Source of the DNA: Hippopus hippopus
Taxonomy: Eukaryota; Mollusca; Bivalvia; Cardiida; Cardiidae
DNA length: 64,000 nt
Assembly: GCA_946811185.2 (NCBI GenBank)
Contig: OX328101.1
Span: 28,938,122 to 29,002,121 of the forward strand
Direction: 5' to 3'
Position 1 is the first letter of the stretch. The number at the start of each line of letters is the position of its first letter. The translations under genes and the position numbers were made by a program. Under the pieces are notes generated by a model that made no database searches, had not been told where the DNA came from, and saw only the letters and a list, made by a program, of their open reading frames with translations. Below are positions 45,695 to 56,756 of this stretch, in pieces.

Positions 45695-46088
45695 TTAACC
45701 CCCTTTACCAGACGACCAATTCTTAACCTTGTCCGAAATTGAAAGCATGTGCAGACGACATACTAACCCTTATCCTGCTAAATAAGGGAAATGAAACTTT
45801 CCAGCCGATAGTTAAGATGTCTCGTTACTGGACAGTGTAGATCCAAGATCAGACTGCACGTTCTGTGCAGTCTGATCTTGATCTACACTGTCCGCAAAAG
45901 GTCAGTGAGTCGCGCTTAGCAGGCTAAGGGTTAATAATAGCTCATATAACTGAGTTTGTTTCTGATGGGTATAGAAAACATTGTGGAAAAAGGAGAAAAT
46001 GCTGGATACCAGTATTTTCTCTTTTTTCACAATGTTTACACGAGCTACAGGGACGTTAGAAGCCGGTTTTGTCCGGTAAAGGGTTTAA
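45695..46088. repeat. Family A element interrupted by a family B copy
   Basis: The A left part (ttaaccccctttaccagacg ... gcagacgacata) stops at 45762. After the B copy it resumes as taatagctcatataactgag and runs through the hairpin to ccggtaaagggtttaa. The break falls where intact A copies read caaattTTAAtgtgg, an internal TTAA. Confidence 0.8.
45763..45934. repeat. Family B element nested in family A
   Basis: Bounded by CTAA and TTAA (ctaacccttatcctgctaaa ... cttagcaggctaagggttaa). Hairpin gatcagactgcacgttctg / tgcagtctgatcttgat. A 172-bp internally shortened copy. Confidence 0.85.
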
Positions 46089-47537
46089 AATATTCTTTCG
46101 ATTCTCCACTTCTTTATACTTCCTGTTTTGGATATAATTTTACAACTCGTTTCTGATTGGTAGATAAGATTTGGTAATTGTGCGAGTAAGAGAAAGGATG
46201 GGAAAAAACACGTCATTCTATAATATCAGTTTTTAAGATATCTTGTACAACTATTTACATGTGGTTTTATAATGTGCACTTAATGATAAATGAGTTTTTA
46301 AATTTAAGAAAGATCAAGGTATACATATGTAATTTTGGGTAAAACCGGGTGTTCCATTTTTTCTGTGTATATACCCGTGTTGTGTAGGTAAATTAACTTA
46401 TTCATCGAATTGAAAAGACGGCATTTTACAAACTGATCGTAGTTTTTATAGGGAAGTAAATATGATCTTAAATCATTAAAGAAATTCATGATGTAGATTA
46501 GTGTTAAACTGTATTTTGCGGACAGTGTACATCAAGATCAGACTGCACATTCGTGCTGTCTGCTCTTGGATCTACACTGTCCGCTATTGTAATGTTATGG
46601 GTTCTTCTTTTTTTTTTATTTTGAGTGAAACGTGAATTTGATTAATTTAGGGCTCAAGGGTTCATATAACCTTCTTTAAAACTGATTAGATCTAATTGCA
46701 ATAACGTTTTGTCATTATACGATAAGTATGAAGTGGTGGATATGTACAGGGTGATTCATTGTTTGTTTGTCTGGATTTTAAAGTGGATCGGATTTGAAAG
46801 GGGGTAGGACTTTTTGTTGTCATAATCTTTCGAATCATTTACGTCCTCTGTTGCTGTCTTTGTGTATTGAAATGTCTGTCTGTCTGTGTGTCTGTCCGTC
46901 TGTCTGTATGTCCATCCGTCCGCCCGCCGCCGGCCTGTCTATCCGTCTAAAAGCTAATTGCATTTTTTAAAGTCCCAAGTTTACTATTCATTATCTTCTT
47001 TTTTTTATGCTTATCCTTTCCTTCTTTCTATCGTTTTTTTTTTTGTCTGTATTATTATACTGCTGACTGGTGATATGTACAAGAGGCCAATGATATTTAT
47101 TGAAGACATCGCAATCAGTTAGGACTTACTTCGTCAAGCAGCAGATCACCTGTGAAAATATTAAGGTACAACAGAGAAATAGCCACGTCAATAGCCACTT
47201 TGGCTCATGTCAAAATGTTTGGTCATTCGTGTACTATACTTTAACACTTAAAACTGGTCAGCGCGATTCGAAATTTATTTATGGACAATGTGTAGTAGAA
47301 CCAGACTGCAGTAAACTCCAGAATGGCATGGATAGGTGAACAGGCTGTTTAAATATAACTGAATAAAGGTTTAAAGCCGAGTTAAACACCAAACAAACAA
47401 GCAAAACAAAACAAACGCTCATGGCGTGGACACAAACAGCTATACGACGACTCTTCAACGGAATATAGAGCTGTACCACACTACACGCTGTATTTTGTTG
47501 CCTCTGATCTGGGTCTAGTAATAAATGATACATTTTG

Positions 47538-47672
47538 TCTAACAACCGACTGAATCATGTAGTAAAATGGTCTTTTGACAGGCAGAAAATTTGCCCATAG
47601 CAAATAGTATCGACTCAGTAAGCCTGCGCGGACTGCGCAGGTTTACTGGGTCGATACTATTTGCAGATGCCA
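47538..47672. repeat. Family D core hairpin fragment
   Basis: Contains caaatagtatcgactcagt, cctgcgcggactgcgcagg and tttactgggtcgatactatt, so the inner stem of about 30 bases is nearly perfect. The outer ends of family D are missing. Confidence 0.75.
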
Positions 47673-48165
47673 CCTGCATGAACACCGCATGAATTTTTTG
47701 TTTATGATTTGATAAAATAAACTACAGAATAAAAATTGACCTACATCCGACCGATTTTTTATCAAAACTTTACTTTTTTCAACATATTTCCCATGTCATC
47801 GTGAGAGGAATAAACCCTTTAGATACCAAGCATGGGTTAATGTGATTGTGCAGGCAATCCAGATTACAGATCAGAATGCACTGAACTGTGCAGTCTGATC
47901 TTCGAATTTCACTTTCCAATTGATCGTTTAGATACTCTGTTCCATCCTCCACCCATCCGCTCTCCCCACCCGCAAAAAAATGCAGTGTTTGGGTCTTTTT
48001 CCTGCATCAAAAATGTTCATTCAAGTTACCAAGAGTTATAAGGGATACTTTGCATTTCGCATTGAGGAAAAAACCGCGGGGTGTCAAGTTTCATTTTGAG
48101 GGGCAAATACGAAACAGTTTCTCATGTGTGAAGTGAAATGACTTCCTATTTTCCTCTTCTCCTCG

Positions 48166-48470
48166 CCGAGCCCCGGTAGCGCATTCGGTAGCTTACAGGA
48201 CTTTAGAACAGGGGGTCGCTGGTTCGATGCCCGGCACGGCCAATTTCTTTCTGAGGATTAATGATAGTCATTGCAAAAGGATTCATACCTATCTCACCGC
48301 TGATCAGTGTTTCGAGGATGGTTATGTGGGAAAGCAGCCAGTGGCTTGGAAAGAATAATTTTCAGAGTACTAGTAAGAGAAACTCCAGGACAGCCTGGCT
48401 AGGTGCTTTGGCCGCCGCGATATAACTGAAATAATGTTGAAAAGGGCGTTAAATACCATATCATCAATCA
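48166..48470 (+). repeat. tRNA-headed SINE, plus strand
   Basis: Head gccgagccccggtagcgcattcgg, B-box ggttcgatgccc. Body aatgatagtcattgcaaaag and gtttcgaggatggttatgt. Tail cgcgatataactgaaataatg then gggcgttaaatacc. It is among the least degraded copies. Confidence 0.85.
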
Positions 48471-48563
48471 ATCATCAACCCTTTCCCTCCAGTCCAGAAC
48501 GAATTACCAGTTGTCCCGCATCAACATTTTGTTCTAAGAATCAAAATGTTGGAGAAATGGAAT

Positions 48564-48791
48564 GAAACCTTTACCACACAATCCCGACTTTTAACGACCC
48601 TGGGGAAGAAACCTTTTGAAAACATTGTGAGAAAAGGAGAAAATGCTGGTAACCAGCATTTTCTCCTTTTCCCACAATGTTTTCTGTCCTTCCCAAAACA
48701 AATGTTAATTTTTGAGGGACATTTATCTATCATCTGCAAATGCTTTTCAATTTGGACAAGTCTAAAATTTTGTCGTTTGGTAAAGAGTTTA
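48564..48791. repeat. Family A element
   Basis: aaacctttaccacacaatcc at the left, near-consensus hairpin aatgctggtaaccagcatt, right end gtcgtttggtaaagagttt. Confidence 0.85.
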
Positions 48792-48879
48792 TCCAGTTTA
48801 GAGGACAAAATATGATAATTCATTCGCCTCGAATGATAGGAACTATCTTTGAAACAGTAGTCAAGAGTCGTGAGCGCCT

Positions 48880-49702
48880 TTAACCCTTTACCAAATGACA
48901 AAATTTAAGCCTTGTCCAAATTGAAAGGATTTGCAGACAACAATCCAATGTGGCTCAAATGGTGCCATATTTCTTTGATAGGGTAGAAAACATTGTGGGA
49001 AAAGGAGAAAATGCTAGTTACCCAGCATTTTCTCCTTTTCCTTCAATGTTTTCAGAAGGCTTCTCTCCGAAGGTCCTTAAAAGTCGGGATTGTGCGGTAA
49101 AGGATTAACCCTTATCCTGCTAAATAAATGAAATGAAACTTTCGAGCCGATAGTGAAAACCAAATTGTTGATTTTTGAAAGGTATATTTCGGGGAAAAAA
49201 TATATCTGTATCGGACAGTGTGGATTCAAGATCAGACTGCACGTTCTGTGCAGTCTGATCTTGATCTGCACTGTCCGCAACAGGTCCTTGAGTCGCGCCT
49301 AGCAAGCTAAGGGTGAACGCTTTACCAAACGACACTATTGTACACGGGTCCAATTTAACCAGACGATAAAATTTTATTTTATTTGTCTTTGAAAGGGTAG
49401 AAAACGTTGTGGAAAAAGGAGAAAATGATGGAAACCAGCATTTTCTCCTTTTTCCACAATGTTTTCCAAAGGCTTCTTTCTCAAGGTTGTTAAAATCAGG
49501 GATTGTTTGGTAAAGGGTTAAAGTAATTTCAGACGACAGATTAGGTGTGGCTCAAATGATGGGATTTGTGTTAGAAAGGATAGAAAACATTTTGGGAGGA
49601 GAAATTGCTAGTTACCAGCATTTTCTTCTTTTCCCATAATGTTTTCAAAAGCCTTTTTTCCTAAAGGTTATTAAAACTCGAGATTGTTTGGTAAAGGGTT
49701 AG
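48880..49702. repeat. A-B-A-A array with shared TTAA junctions
   Basis: A copy at 48880-49108, B at 49105-49317, A at 49314-49521, and a left-truncated A at 49518-49702. Neighbours share ttaa or its variant tgaa at each joint. The A copies run in the orientation opposite to the 40986 array. Confidence 0.85.
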
Positions 49703-49869
49703 CGAAATTTTCCGAAGCTTTTTGTTCATAATTATATATCAAATACAATGTTTGGATATTGGCATGTCGAAAAAGATGGAAAAATAAAAAAACAGGAATA
49801 CGTGCATACGCGTACTTTCAACCTTTCCCCCCAAAACTTCCAACTTAAAGGGTTTTAATATGTGTACTA

Positions 49870-50056
49870 TACGACATAACATTTGAAGACGACAAATTTT
49901 ATGTTACCCGATGGTGGAACTTGGCTTTTAAACAAGAGAAAACATTATGGAAAGAGGAGAAAATGCTAGATAATAGCATTTTCTCCTTTTTCCGCATTGC
50001 TTTCAAAAGCCGCTTTAAACAGGGTCGTTATAACACGGGAGTGTTTGGTAAAGGTT
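49870..50056. repeat. Family A element, diverged
   Basis: Hairpin aatgctagataatagcatt, right end gtgtttggtaaaggttc. Confidence 0.7.
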
Positions 50057-50223
50057 CATACTTTCTTTAATAGATATCTTCCTGGTTTCAGTTTTCTATG
50101 GAATGACTTTACTGCCGTCAAACATGCATAATACACCTTTACCATAGATCTTAGATCCAACATGACCGCTTTTGTGTTAGATATTCTGTCAAAATCAGTC
50201 TTGAACTTGCGATATCTTCATCG

Positions 50224-50435
50224 TTAACTCTTTCGGCGCCAAATAACTAGAGGCGACCTCTTTCGACGGCTCTAAATACAATCCATTGAAACTTACATAG
50301 ATTTTGATAGTATTGGCTTGACTACACAAGCGGATGGTATAGATCAAAAATCAGGCAGCACGTTTTGTGCAGTCTGATCTTGAACTATGCCGTCCGCAAA
50401 GGTCACTGTTTTCGCCTATGGCGCCGAAAGGGTTC
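50224..50435. repeat. Family C fold-back element
   Basis: Left end ttaactctttcggcgccaaa, right end tggcgccgaaagggttca, perfect inverted ends of about 14 bases. The centre is the same type of hairpin as in family B (atcaggcagcacgttttg / tgcagtctgatcttga). The arms between (gacctctttcgacggctc, ggcttgactacacaagcgg) are unique to C. Confidence 0.85.
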
Positions 50436-50914
50436 ATACTGACTGTGCGATGTATCGATAACAGAAACTTCAGGACAGCCTGGATAGGTGAATTGGTCGC
50501 TGCTATATAACTGAAATAATGTTGAAATCGACGTTAAATACTATACAACCAATTAGTTTTGAACACTAAATGTGATTGTCAAGTTTGTTTACTCAACACT
50601 ACATTAAAGCACCAGATTATCTGCTTTTATTTCCAGAAAAACTTTCCGGGTGGGGGCGGGGGGTAACTATGATTACGCCCGAACGCCCAGGAGTATCGTT
50701 GAGGGAAAAAAATGTGACATTTAACTGTTTCAACAATGAAACACATATATGAGCCATACTCTGTGAAAAGATGGTGTAATGCATCTGCAAAGAGTATCGA
50801 CCCATATCAGTCCGCGCAGTCCGCACAGGCTGACCTGGTTTGAAATCTTTAGCTTTTTTGTAAATTGTCTGCATGTCCAAGGACCATTCTACTTCGCTTT
50901 TTCGGCAGAATATA

Positions 50915-52448
50915 TACTGAACCAAAAAAGAAACTTCCCCTGTGTTTAAGTGCAAATGCAATGTTATTAAAAAAAATCAAAATATCAGATGACCTACATA
51001 TATTCGGGCGAACGATTATGTGTCCGATAAAACAAATTTTAACTCGATTGAAAGCATTTTGCAGAAGAAACCCGCTGAAAGCGATTTTCACGTGCATGCA
51101 CGGACCAGTATAATTCGTGTATATTTTTTGAAACCCTTCAGTCTAATTTTATAGACTTTCATGTCAATAAGAAAAAGACGTTGAAAAAAATTAAATTCTT
51201 TTTAGTTTTCTTTATTTTTGATATGTCTAGAATTCCGCAAAATTTATGCGAACGTGCCATTGGCATGCTTAATGCTGTTATGACGATGAATGCTGTTGCT
51301 ATGAATATTGGATGTTCTACTCGTGCTATTCGACACCTTAGGCAACGTTTTCAAGCAACAGGGCGTACGGAAGATCGACCACGTAGTGGACGTCCTCGCG
51401 TCACGACGCGCGGCCAAGACCGCTATATTCGGAACACCCACCCGCGCAATCGCTTCCAAACTGCCACAGCCACTGCTGCTAACACCCCTGGTACACATAA
51501 CAACCGTATATCTGCCCAAACTGTGCGCAATCGCTTGCGCGAGGGTGGGCTACGTGCACGTCGTCCATTCGTTGGTTGTGTTTTGACGCGACGTCACCGC
51601 GTAAATCGTGTTAATTGGGCACGTACACACCAACGCTGGCTTAGACAACAATGGAATAGCGTTCTTTTCTCTGACGAGTCCAGGTTTTCCATTCATCGAG
51701 GTGATGGCAGGGTTCGAGTATACCGTAGGAGAAATGAACGTTATGCCGACTGTTGCGTACTTGAACGAGATCGTTTTGGGGGTGGGGATTCTGTCTTGGT
51801 CTGGGCGGGCATTGCACATGGCTTTCGCACTAATCTCGTCGTTATCGAAGGGAATTTGAATGCCCAACGCTACCGAGATGAAATTCTTGCGAGGCACGTT
51901 ATCCCACTGTTTCAAAATAATGCCAATATCACTCTTTTTCAGCATGATAATGCCACAAGCCATACAGCTAGGGACAATGTGAATTTCCTCAGGGCGAATA
52001 ACATTGCATTTATTAATGACTGGCCTGCCAAAAGCCCTGATCTGAATCCCATTGAACACCTTTGGGATAATTTGGACCAGCGTGTTAGACGTCGCTCTAT
52101 TCCACCGTCAAACGTCATTCAGCTAAGACAAGCCTTAATTCAGGAATGGAACAACATTCCACAAGCCGAAATCAATACACTTATCCGTTCTATGCGCCAA
52201 CGATGCCAGGCAGTCCTTCATGCTGAAGGTGGTCATACCCGGTATTAATTTGTGATCTTGGTGACCGACCCCTTCCGCATTTTAACTACCATTTCACTAC
52301 TTTTGGATAGACCCTCAGCAATAATTTTTTTCACACAAAGTCGCAATAAAATACTCTTTCAATGCATATAAATCTAGTTTAATCCTGATTTTCGTATTTG
52401 TGTATATCTGCACTTAAACACAGGGGAAGTTTCTTTTTTGGTTCAGTA
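50915..52448 (+). mobile_element. Tc1/mariner element, apparently intact, 1534 bp
   Basis: Perfect 40-base terminal inverted repeats (50915-50954 and 52409-52448), starting TACTGAACC. They are flanked by TA on both sides, the expected target duplication. It carries one uninterrupted transposase gene. Identical ends and an unbroken frame point to recent insertion. It lies in the opposite orientation to the nearby nuclease gene. Confidence 0.95.
51223..52248 (+). CDS. Tc1-like DD35E transposase, 341 residues
   Basis: This enzyme excises and integrates the element by cut-and-paste at TA sites. The start is the ATG at 51223 (M-S-R-I-P-Q-N-L); the frame extends upstream only with TTG codons. The N-terminal part has two helix-turn-helix regions typical of paired-like DNA-binding domains, separated by the G-R-P-R type motif (R-P-R-S-G-R-P-R). 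The catalytic triad is complete: D in F-S-D-E-S-R-F, D in Q-H-D-N-A-T-S-H, and E in S-P-D-L-N-P-I-E-H-L-W. Counting gives 35 residues between the second Asp and the Glu. The length is normal for the family and there is no stop or frameshift. A functional enzyme is plausible. Confidence 0.96.
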   Translation: MSRIPQNLCERAIGMLNAVMTMNAVAMNIGCSTRAIRHLRQRFQATGRTEDRPRSGRPRVTTRGQDRYIRNTHPRNRFQTATATAANTPGTHNNRISAQTVRNRLREGGLRARRPFVGCVLTRRHRVNRVNWARTHQRWLRQQWNSVLFSDESRFSIHRGDGRVRVYRRRNERYADCCVLERDRFGGGDSVLVWAGIAHGFRTNLVVIEGNLNAQRYRDEILARHVIPLFQNNANITLFQHDNATSHTARDNVNFLRANNIAFINDWPAKSPDLNPIEHLWDNLDQRVRRRSIPPSNVIQLRQALIQEWNNIPQAEINTLIRSMRQRCQAVLHAEGGHTRY

Positions 52449-52918
52449 TATTTCATGGATCCATGATTATGTGATGGCTTGTTTGGGATAGTGTATCAGA
52501 AACATTTCCTAATGTACTAAAGAAATACGAAGTTGACTTTTTTTAAGTTCCTACAAAGGAAGGACCCCCCTCACAACATTCCTTACCCCTTTTTTCTTTG
52601 GAGCGTACTTCACTCTAAGGAGTCTTCACGAAGTATATCACACCAGCTTTATCAAGGTTCAAAAAAATCTTCCGAAATATTTCAGGTATTTTTTAGAAAA
52701 GCTGCATGAATAAAATTTTGACACATTCTTTAGAAGAAGAAAGATTATTATTCGAAAAGAAAAAAAAACATCAGAACGTGACTTTAAAAAAATAGCTTGG
52801 AAAGAGTCAACGAATACCACAACGATTATTTACCATCGCTGGTGTTCGAACCTAAGTCGTGAAAATGCAGTCTAGCGAATCCATTATCGTCTTATATACC
52901 CAACTTGATATTAGCACA

Positions 52919-53325
52919 TTAAACCCTTTACCACACAATCCTGACTTTTAACGACCCTAAGGAAGAAAAGTTTTGAAAACATTGTGGAAAAAGGAGAAAA
53001 TGCTGGTAACCAGCATTTTCTCCTTTTCCCACAATGTTTTCTACCCTATCAAAGACAAATTCCATTATTTAGTTTAAATTTATGACTTGTATTCGTTTGT
53101 TTAGGCTATCAACTTGGAGAATAACATTATAAGCATTGCTTTCGTTCTTATCCATTTTGCATAAAATTTTGAACTGTATTTGTAAATTATCTTGTACATT
53201 TTAGATGAATTTGCAAATAAAATATGTTTAAACTAACTTCCATTATTTGAGCTCATTTGAATTGTCGTCTGCAAATGCTTTCAATTTGGACAAGTCTAAA
53301 ATATTCTCTTTTAGTACAGGGTTAA
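52919..53325. repeat. Family A element carrying a 167-base insertion with an 11-base target duplication
   Basis: The left end is ttaaaccctttaccacacaa, with a consensus hairpin at 53000. The copy then breaks at ttccattattt (53060-53070) and resumes after the same 11 bases at 53238-53248. The right end has decayed to tagtacagggttaa. The insert (53071-53237) ends with AATAAA (53216-53221) and about 16 further bases. Confidence 0.8.
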
Positions 53326-53723
53326 AATGTGTTTATCCTTTTGTTACGCAATGAAAGATGGCCCATGATAAACGGGATTGTTTGGTAAAGGGTTGATTTT
53401 TTGTCAATGTTTAGAGGATCAAGGTCACGTGAACATTCAGATAGATGTGTGCACGCATAATTTACGTCTTTTGTCTAGTTTCCTGCTCGTCAATTGAGGG
53501 TTTCCGTAATAACCCATTTGAACATGTACGAGTATTCGCCTAATTTTTTCCTACAGTATGTTATGTCTGCTTGAACAATGAATTATAATTAAGTATAGAG
53601 TGCTAAAACTTCATATGTGAATAAGCTATTGCTTTTATTAAAGACGGTGTGAAGTCCGAAGTTACACTCCTTTTTGTTTCCATTTGTTTAATTGTTCTCA
53701 CCGATTTTAATATAATTCAAGTT

Positions 53724-54258
53724 ATGAAGCGGAGACCAGTGCACATCTATGCTCTCCTAGAGTTTCTTGAACTTGCACTGCCCGCCAGGGTGGCTCAGTG
53801 GTGAGCGTGTCGGACTCATGACATGGTGGTTGTGAGTTCGATACCCGGTTGAGGCGAACTTTCTTTCCGGCGCATTTTCGTCTCTCACCTCTGCTGAAGT
53901 ATGTGAGAAAAGTAGTCGGTGGCTTTGGAAAGAAAGTTGTGTTAGTACTGGTGTGAGAAAGCCAAGAAACACATGTGCGTCACCGACCGCCATGATATGA
54001 CCTTAGCTGTTAAAGTGGCGTTAAACCCCAATACAACCAACCATGAACTTGCACTATGCACACTATTATTTCCAAGCCACTGGCTGCTCTCGCAAATAAA
54101 CCTCGTTAAAATAGTATTGAGCGGTGAGAGGGAGTGAATTCTGTCGCAATAACATTTAACACTGCTCTAAAAGAAATTGGCCGAGCTGGGGATTCGAACC
54201 AGCGACCCCCTGGTTTCAAGTGTTGTTCCTTACCGACTGAGCAACCAGGCTCGGCTAT
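53724..54258 (-). repeat. Minus-strand SINE split by a second SINE
   Basis: Its 3' tail (gaagcggagaccagtgcac, cctagagtttcttgaac) lies left of the insertion. Its tRNA head lies at the right (gagctggggattcgaaccag, gactgagcaaccaggctc). The two halves repeat tgaacttgcact at 53768-53779 and 54044-54055, the target duplication of the inserted copy. Confidence 0.85.
53780..54043 (+). repeat. tRNA-headed SINE inserted into another SINE
   Basis: Head gcccgccagggtggctcagtgg, B-box gagttcgatacc, body gaactttctttccggcgcat. Tail cgccatgatatgaccttagc then aaagtggcgttaaaccccaa. Flanked by a perfect 12-base target duplication, so it is the younger of the pair. Confidence 0.9.
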
Positions 54259-54289
54259 TTCTGCTTGAATATGAGAAATAATTTATCAG

Positions 54290-54478
54290 GGAATGCTAGT
54301 ACGAAAATAATCAAGGACGGAATGCTGGTATAAAAATAAATAGGCATGGCATGCTAGTATAAAAATAATTAAAAAAGCAATCATCTTCGCTTGCCAAGGA
54401 TGACGGAGTACTAGTATGAAAACGATTAAGTACGGAATACTGGCATGAAAATAATTAAGCAAGGAATGATAGTACACG
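54290..54478. repeat. Minisatellite, ~36-bp units
   Basis: About five to six units of the form ggaatgctagtatgaaaata followed by attaag. It is interrupted by one unrelated stretch at 54375-54405. It ends at the left edge of the decayed transposon. Confidence 0.75.
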
Positions 54479-55270
54479 GTGTTTCATAATATATGTTACA
54501 CTTTCAAGCACTCCTAAGGTATATTGTTTTAAGGTTTTACAATAAAATTTATACCACTTGCAAAGTTTACGAATAAAGTTTTATGACATGCACAATATGT
54601 AAGGTAGCATTGAATAATGAAGGCGGCCAGCGCCTGTCAAAAAATAAACTGATTTACATCAAATGTTCAAAATGGCGCCCATTTTGACATTGGAGGGCAT
54701 CCGGTCTCATCATCAAATTCAAATTCATCGATGCTAGATTATGACCTGTCTCATCTCTGGGACTATTGTTACCTCAAGTTATCTGTTATCTTAAACTGGA
54801 CTTTATGCACATTGTATGGGATGCTTTGAGTGCAAGTGGTGTAATTGGGCCTTTCACGACAGTAATGAGGAAGCTGCAACAATTACAGGGAACGGTATCG
54901 GCAGCTCTTCCCTTGAAGTAAAAGTTTATGCCAGCATTTAGTGGTTAGGTATCTAGTACTAGAGAAAATGTGGTTTAAGCAAGGCGGCACAACGGAAAAC
55001 ACAGCCCATAGTGTATCGCAATGGTTGGAAAGCAATTTTGATTCTAGGGTGATCTTAAGAACAGGGCAACCATGACTTCCTCACTCACCAGACGTAAGCC
55101 CTCTGGACCTTTTTCTGTTAGTTTTTTCCCCCAAGTACATGTGCACAAAGCTTAGCCTCAAACAACAGATTAGCTGTCAATAGTTCCAAAGAGGAGACTG
55201 GCCACACTCCAGATGTGCAGATCGATGAATGAAAAATTCATGAGGAGACCAAATGCCCTGCGACGTCGAA
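54478..55270 (+). pseudogene. Decayed mariner-related transposase
   Basis: The plus strand near 54968-55120 reads M-W-F-K-Q-G-G-T-T ... T-A-H-S-V, then a stop, then P-H-S-P-D-V-S-P-L-D-L-F-L. This matches the W-F-Q-Q-D-G-A ... P-R-S-P-D-L-T-P-x-D-F-F-L-W signature of a mariner-related transposase group common in invertebrates. The second catalytic Asp is replaced by Gly. Stops and frame changes are frequent upstream (54640-54960). The left end cggtgtttcataatatatg is probably the terminal repeat; the right end was not found. A dead copy. Confidence 0.75.
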
Positions 55271-55404
55271 ATGGACGTCGATTTTAGCTTTTGATTTAAA
55301 ACGATGTATTTTTGAATGACACTGGCTGCCTTTATTGTTTAATGTTACCTTTACAGACTGTGCATGTCATAAAACTTAGGATGCTTTATTTACTTCGCTT
55401 CTTT

Positions 55405-55695
55405 GTTGTAAAACGCCGTTTTCAACATTATTTCAGTTACATCGTGACGCAGGTGCACCTATCCATGCGTCCCTGGAGTTTCTTTTACCATTACTATGCA
55501 TAGCATTCTTTTCAAGCCACTGGCTTCCTCCCCAAATAAACATCATGGAAACCTTGTTCAGTGGTGGGGGAGGAATGAATCCCGTCACCCTGACTATCAA
55601 ATTCGTCGGAAAGAATATGGCTGAGCTGGGGAATGGAACCAGTAACCTCTAGGTTTCAAGATCCGAACGTTACCGACTGAGCACCAGGCTCGACC
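55405..55695 (-). repeat. tRNA-headed SINE, minus strand
   Basis: Tail at the left (aacgccgttttcaacattat, ttcagttacatcgtgacg), head at the right with gaatggaaccagtaacc and gactgagcaccaggctcgac. The B-box is damaged. Confidence 0.8.
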
Positions 55696-56756
55696 ACCAA
55701 GTTTCACGATCATGAATACTACCCGAGGCAAATGAACCAAATATTTTATCTATCATATCCTTGAAAAATACCTGTGTTACGTAGTATTCGAGTATTTTTG
55801 CAAAGTTTATGCCATGCATCCCACAGGGTTACCGATATTGGATTTCAAACCTTTACCACACAGTCCAGCGTTTTGATGACCCTGAGGAAAAAAGCTTTTT
55901 GAAAGTGAGAAAATTCTGAAAAATGCTCGTAGGGCACTGGGGAATAAGCTCTGGAAGAACCAACAGTACCGACAGACAAGCAAATGTGGAATGGTGGCAT
56001 TGGTAAAGATAAGAATTGGTTGGTGCATACAACATTGAAGAAAAAAGGTCCACACGAAAATCAAGTCCGTTCAAGTTCGAATCCGATCCAATCCGGTAAT
56101 TAAGTCTGATGCGATTTGGCCTGGTCTGATCCTATTATTAAGTCCGGTTAGATCCTGTGACTGTACTCACCGCTCATAGACATTTACATGTACTTGTAAA
56201 AATAGGAAATACTGTGAAGAATTTCTGCTTGTTAATCTTTAATTGAAAAAAAAAAAAAACATTTTGATCTTGAATACTTTCTTAAGTTCACTATTACATG
56301 AGTTTTCCCTGCTTTTTCACTTTCGTCCAGGTTGGATGAGCTCCGAGCTAGACTAGACCTATAATATTCCGGGCGCGAAAAATAAGAGAACGAAAATTGT
56401 TGCGTTGGGATAAGGAAAAAAGAGCCTGATTTGCGTAGGTCACTGACTTAACATACATATAAGCAAAGATCTTGTACCTCATCGATGACATCTTGTTCAG
56501 TCTATGACTTTGTAAGTGAACATCGTTAAAACTGGAGTGGTAGAGGTTTTGTAGTTCATGTCAACATTGTTATATTTAACAGAACTACGATTTCCACCGA
56601 AAAAAAAACTTTATTTTCTGTGCGGCAGTAACGTTATTTGGCGACTGTGAGCTTTTTGCTTGCATTTGAATCGACGTCACTTGCAATGGCAGTAGACTGT
56701 TGATTTGATCGCTGGTCTGTAATACTGTGAATCCATCAAGAAATCATAAAATTTTA

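Larger units (their letters stand above)
45571..50914. other. Intergenic, repeat-rich, no gene recognised
   Basis: It starts with the promoter side of the nuclease gene and runs through nested A/B elements, a hairpin of family D (47538-47672), simple sequence at 46872-46930, a SINE at 48166 and the A-B-A-A array at 48880-49702. Degraded B hairpins lie at 46500-46600 and 47840-47920. SINE tail fragments without heads lie at 47325-47400 and 50450-50550. Confidence 0.6.
50751..52502. repeat. Family D element split by a Tc1-like transposon
   Basis: The left part 50751-50914 (gagccatactctgtgaaaag, gtccgcgcagtccgcacagg) and the right part 52449-52502 (tttcatggatccatgattat) make one D copy once the 1534-bp Tc1 element is removed. 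Intact D copies read ggattttatggatccataat at this spot. Confidence 0.8.

Noticed and set aside
50617..51113. Overlapping frames on both strands left of the transposase
   Set aside because: They span the Tc1 terminal repeat and the family D host element.
51550..52059. Minus-strand 169-codon frame inside the transposon
   Set aside because: Antisense shadow of the transposase gene.
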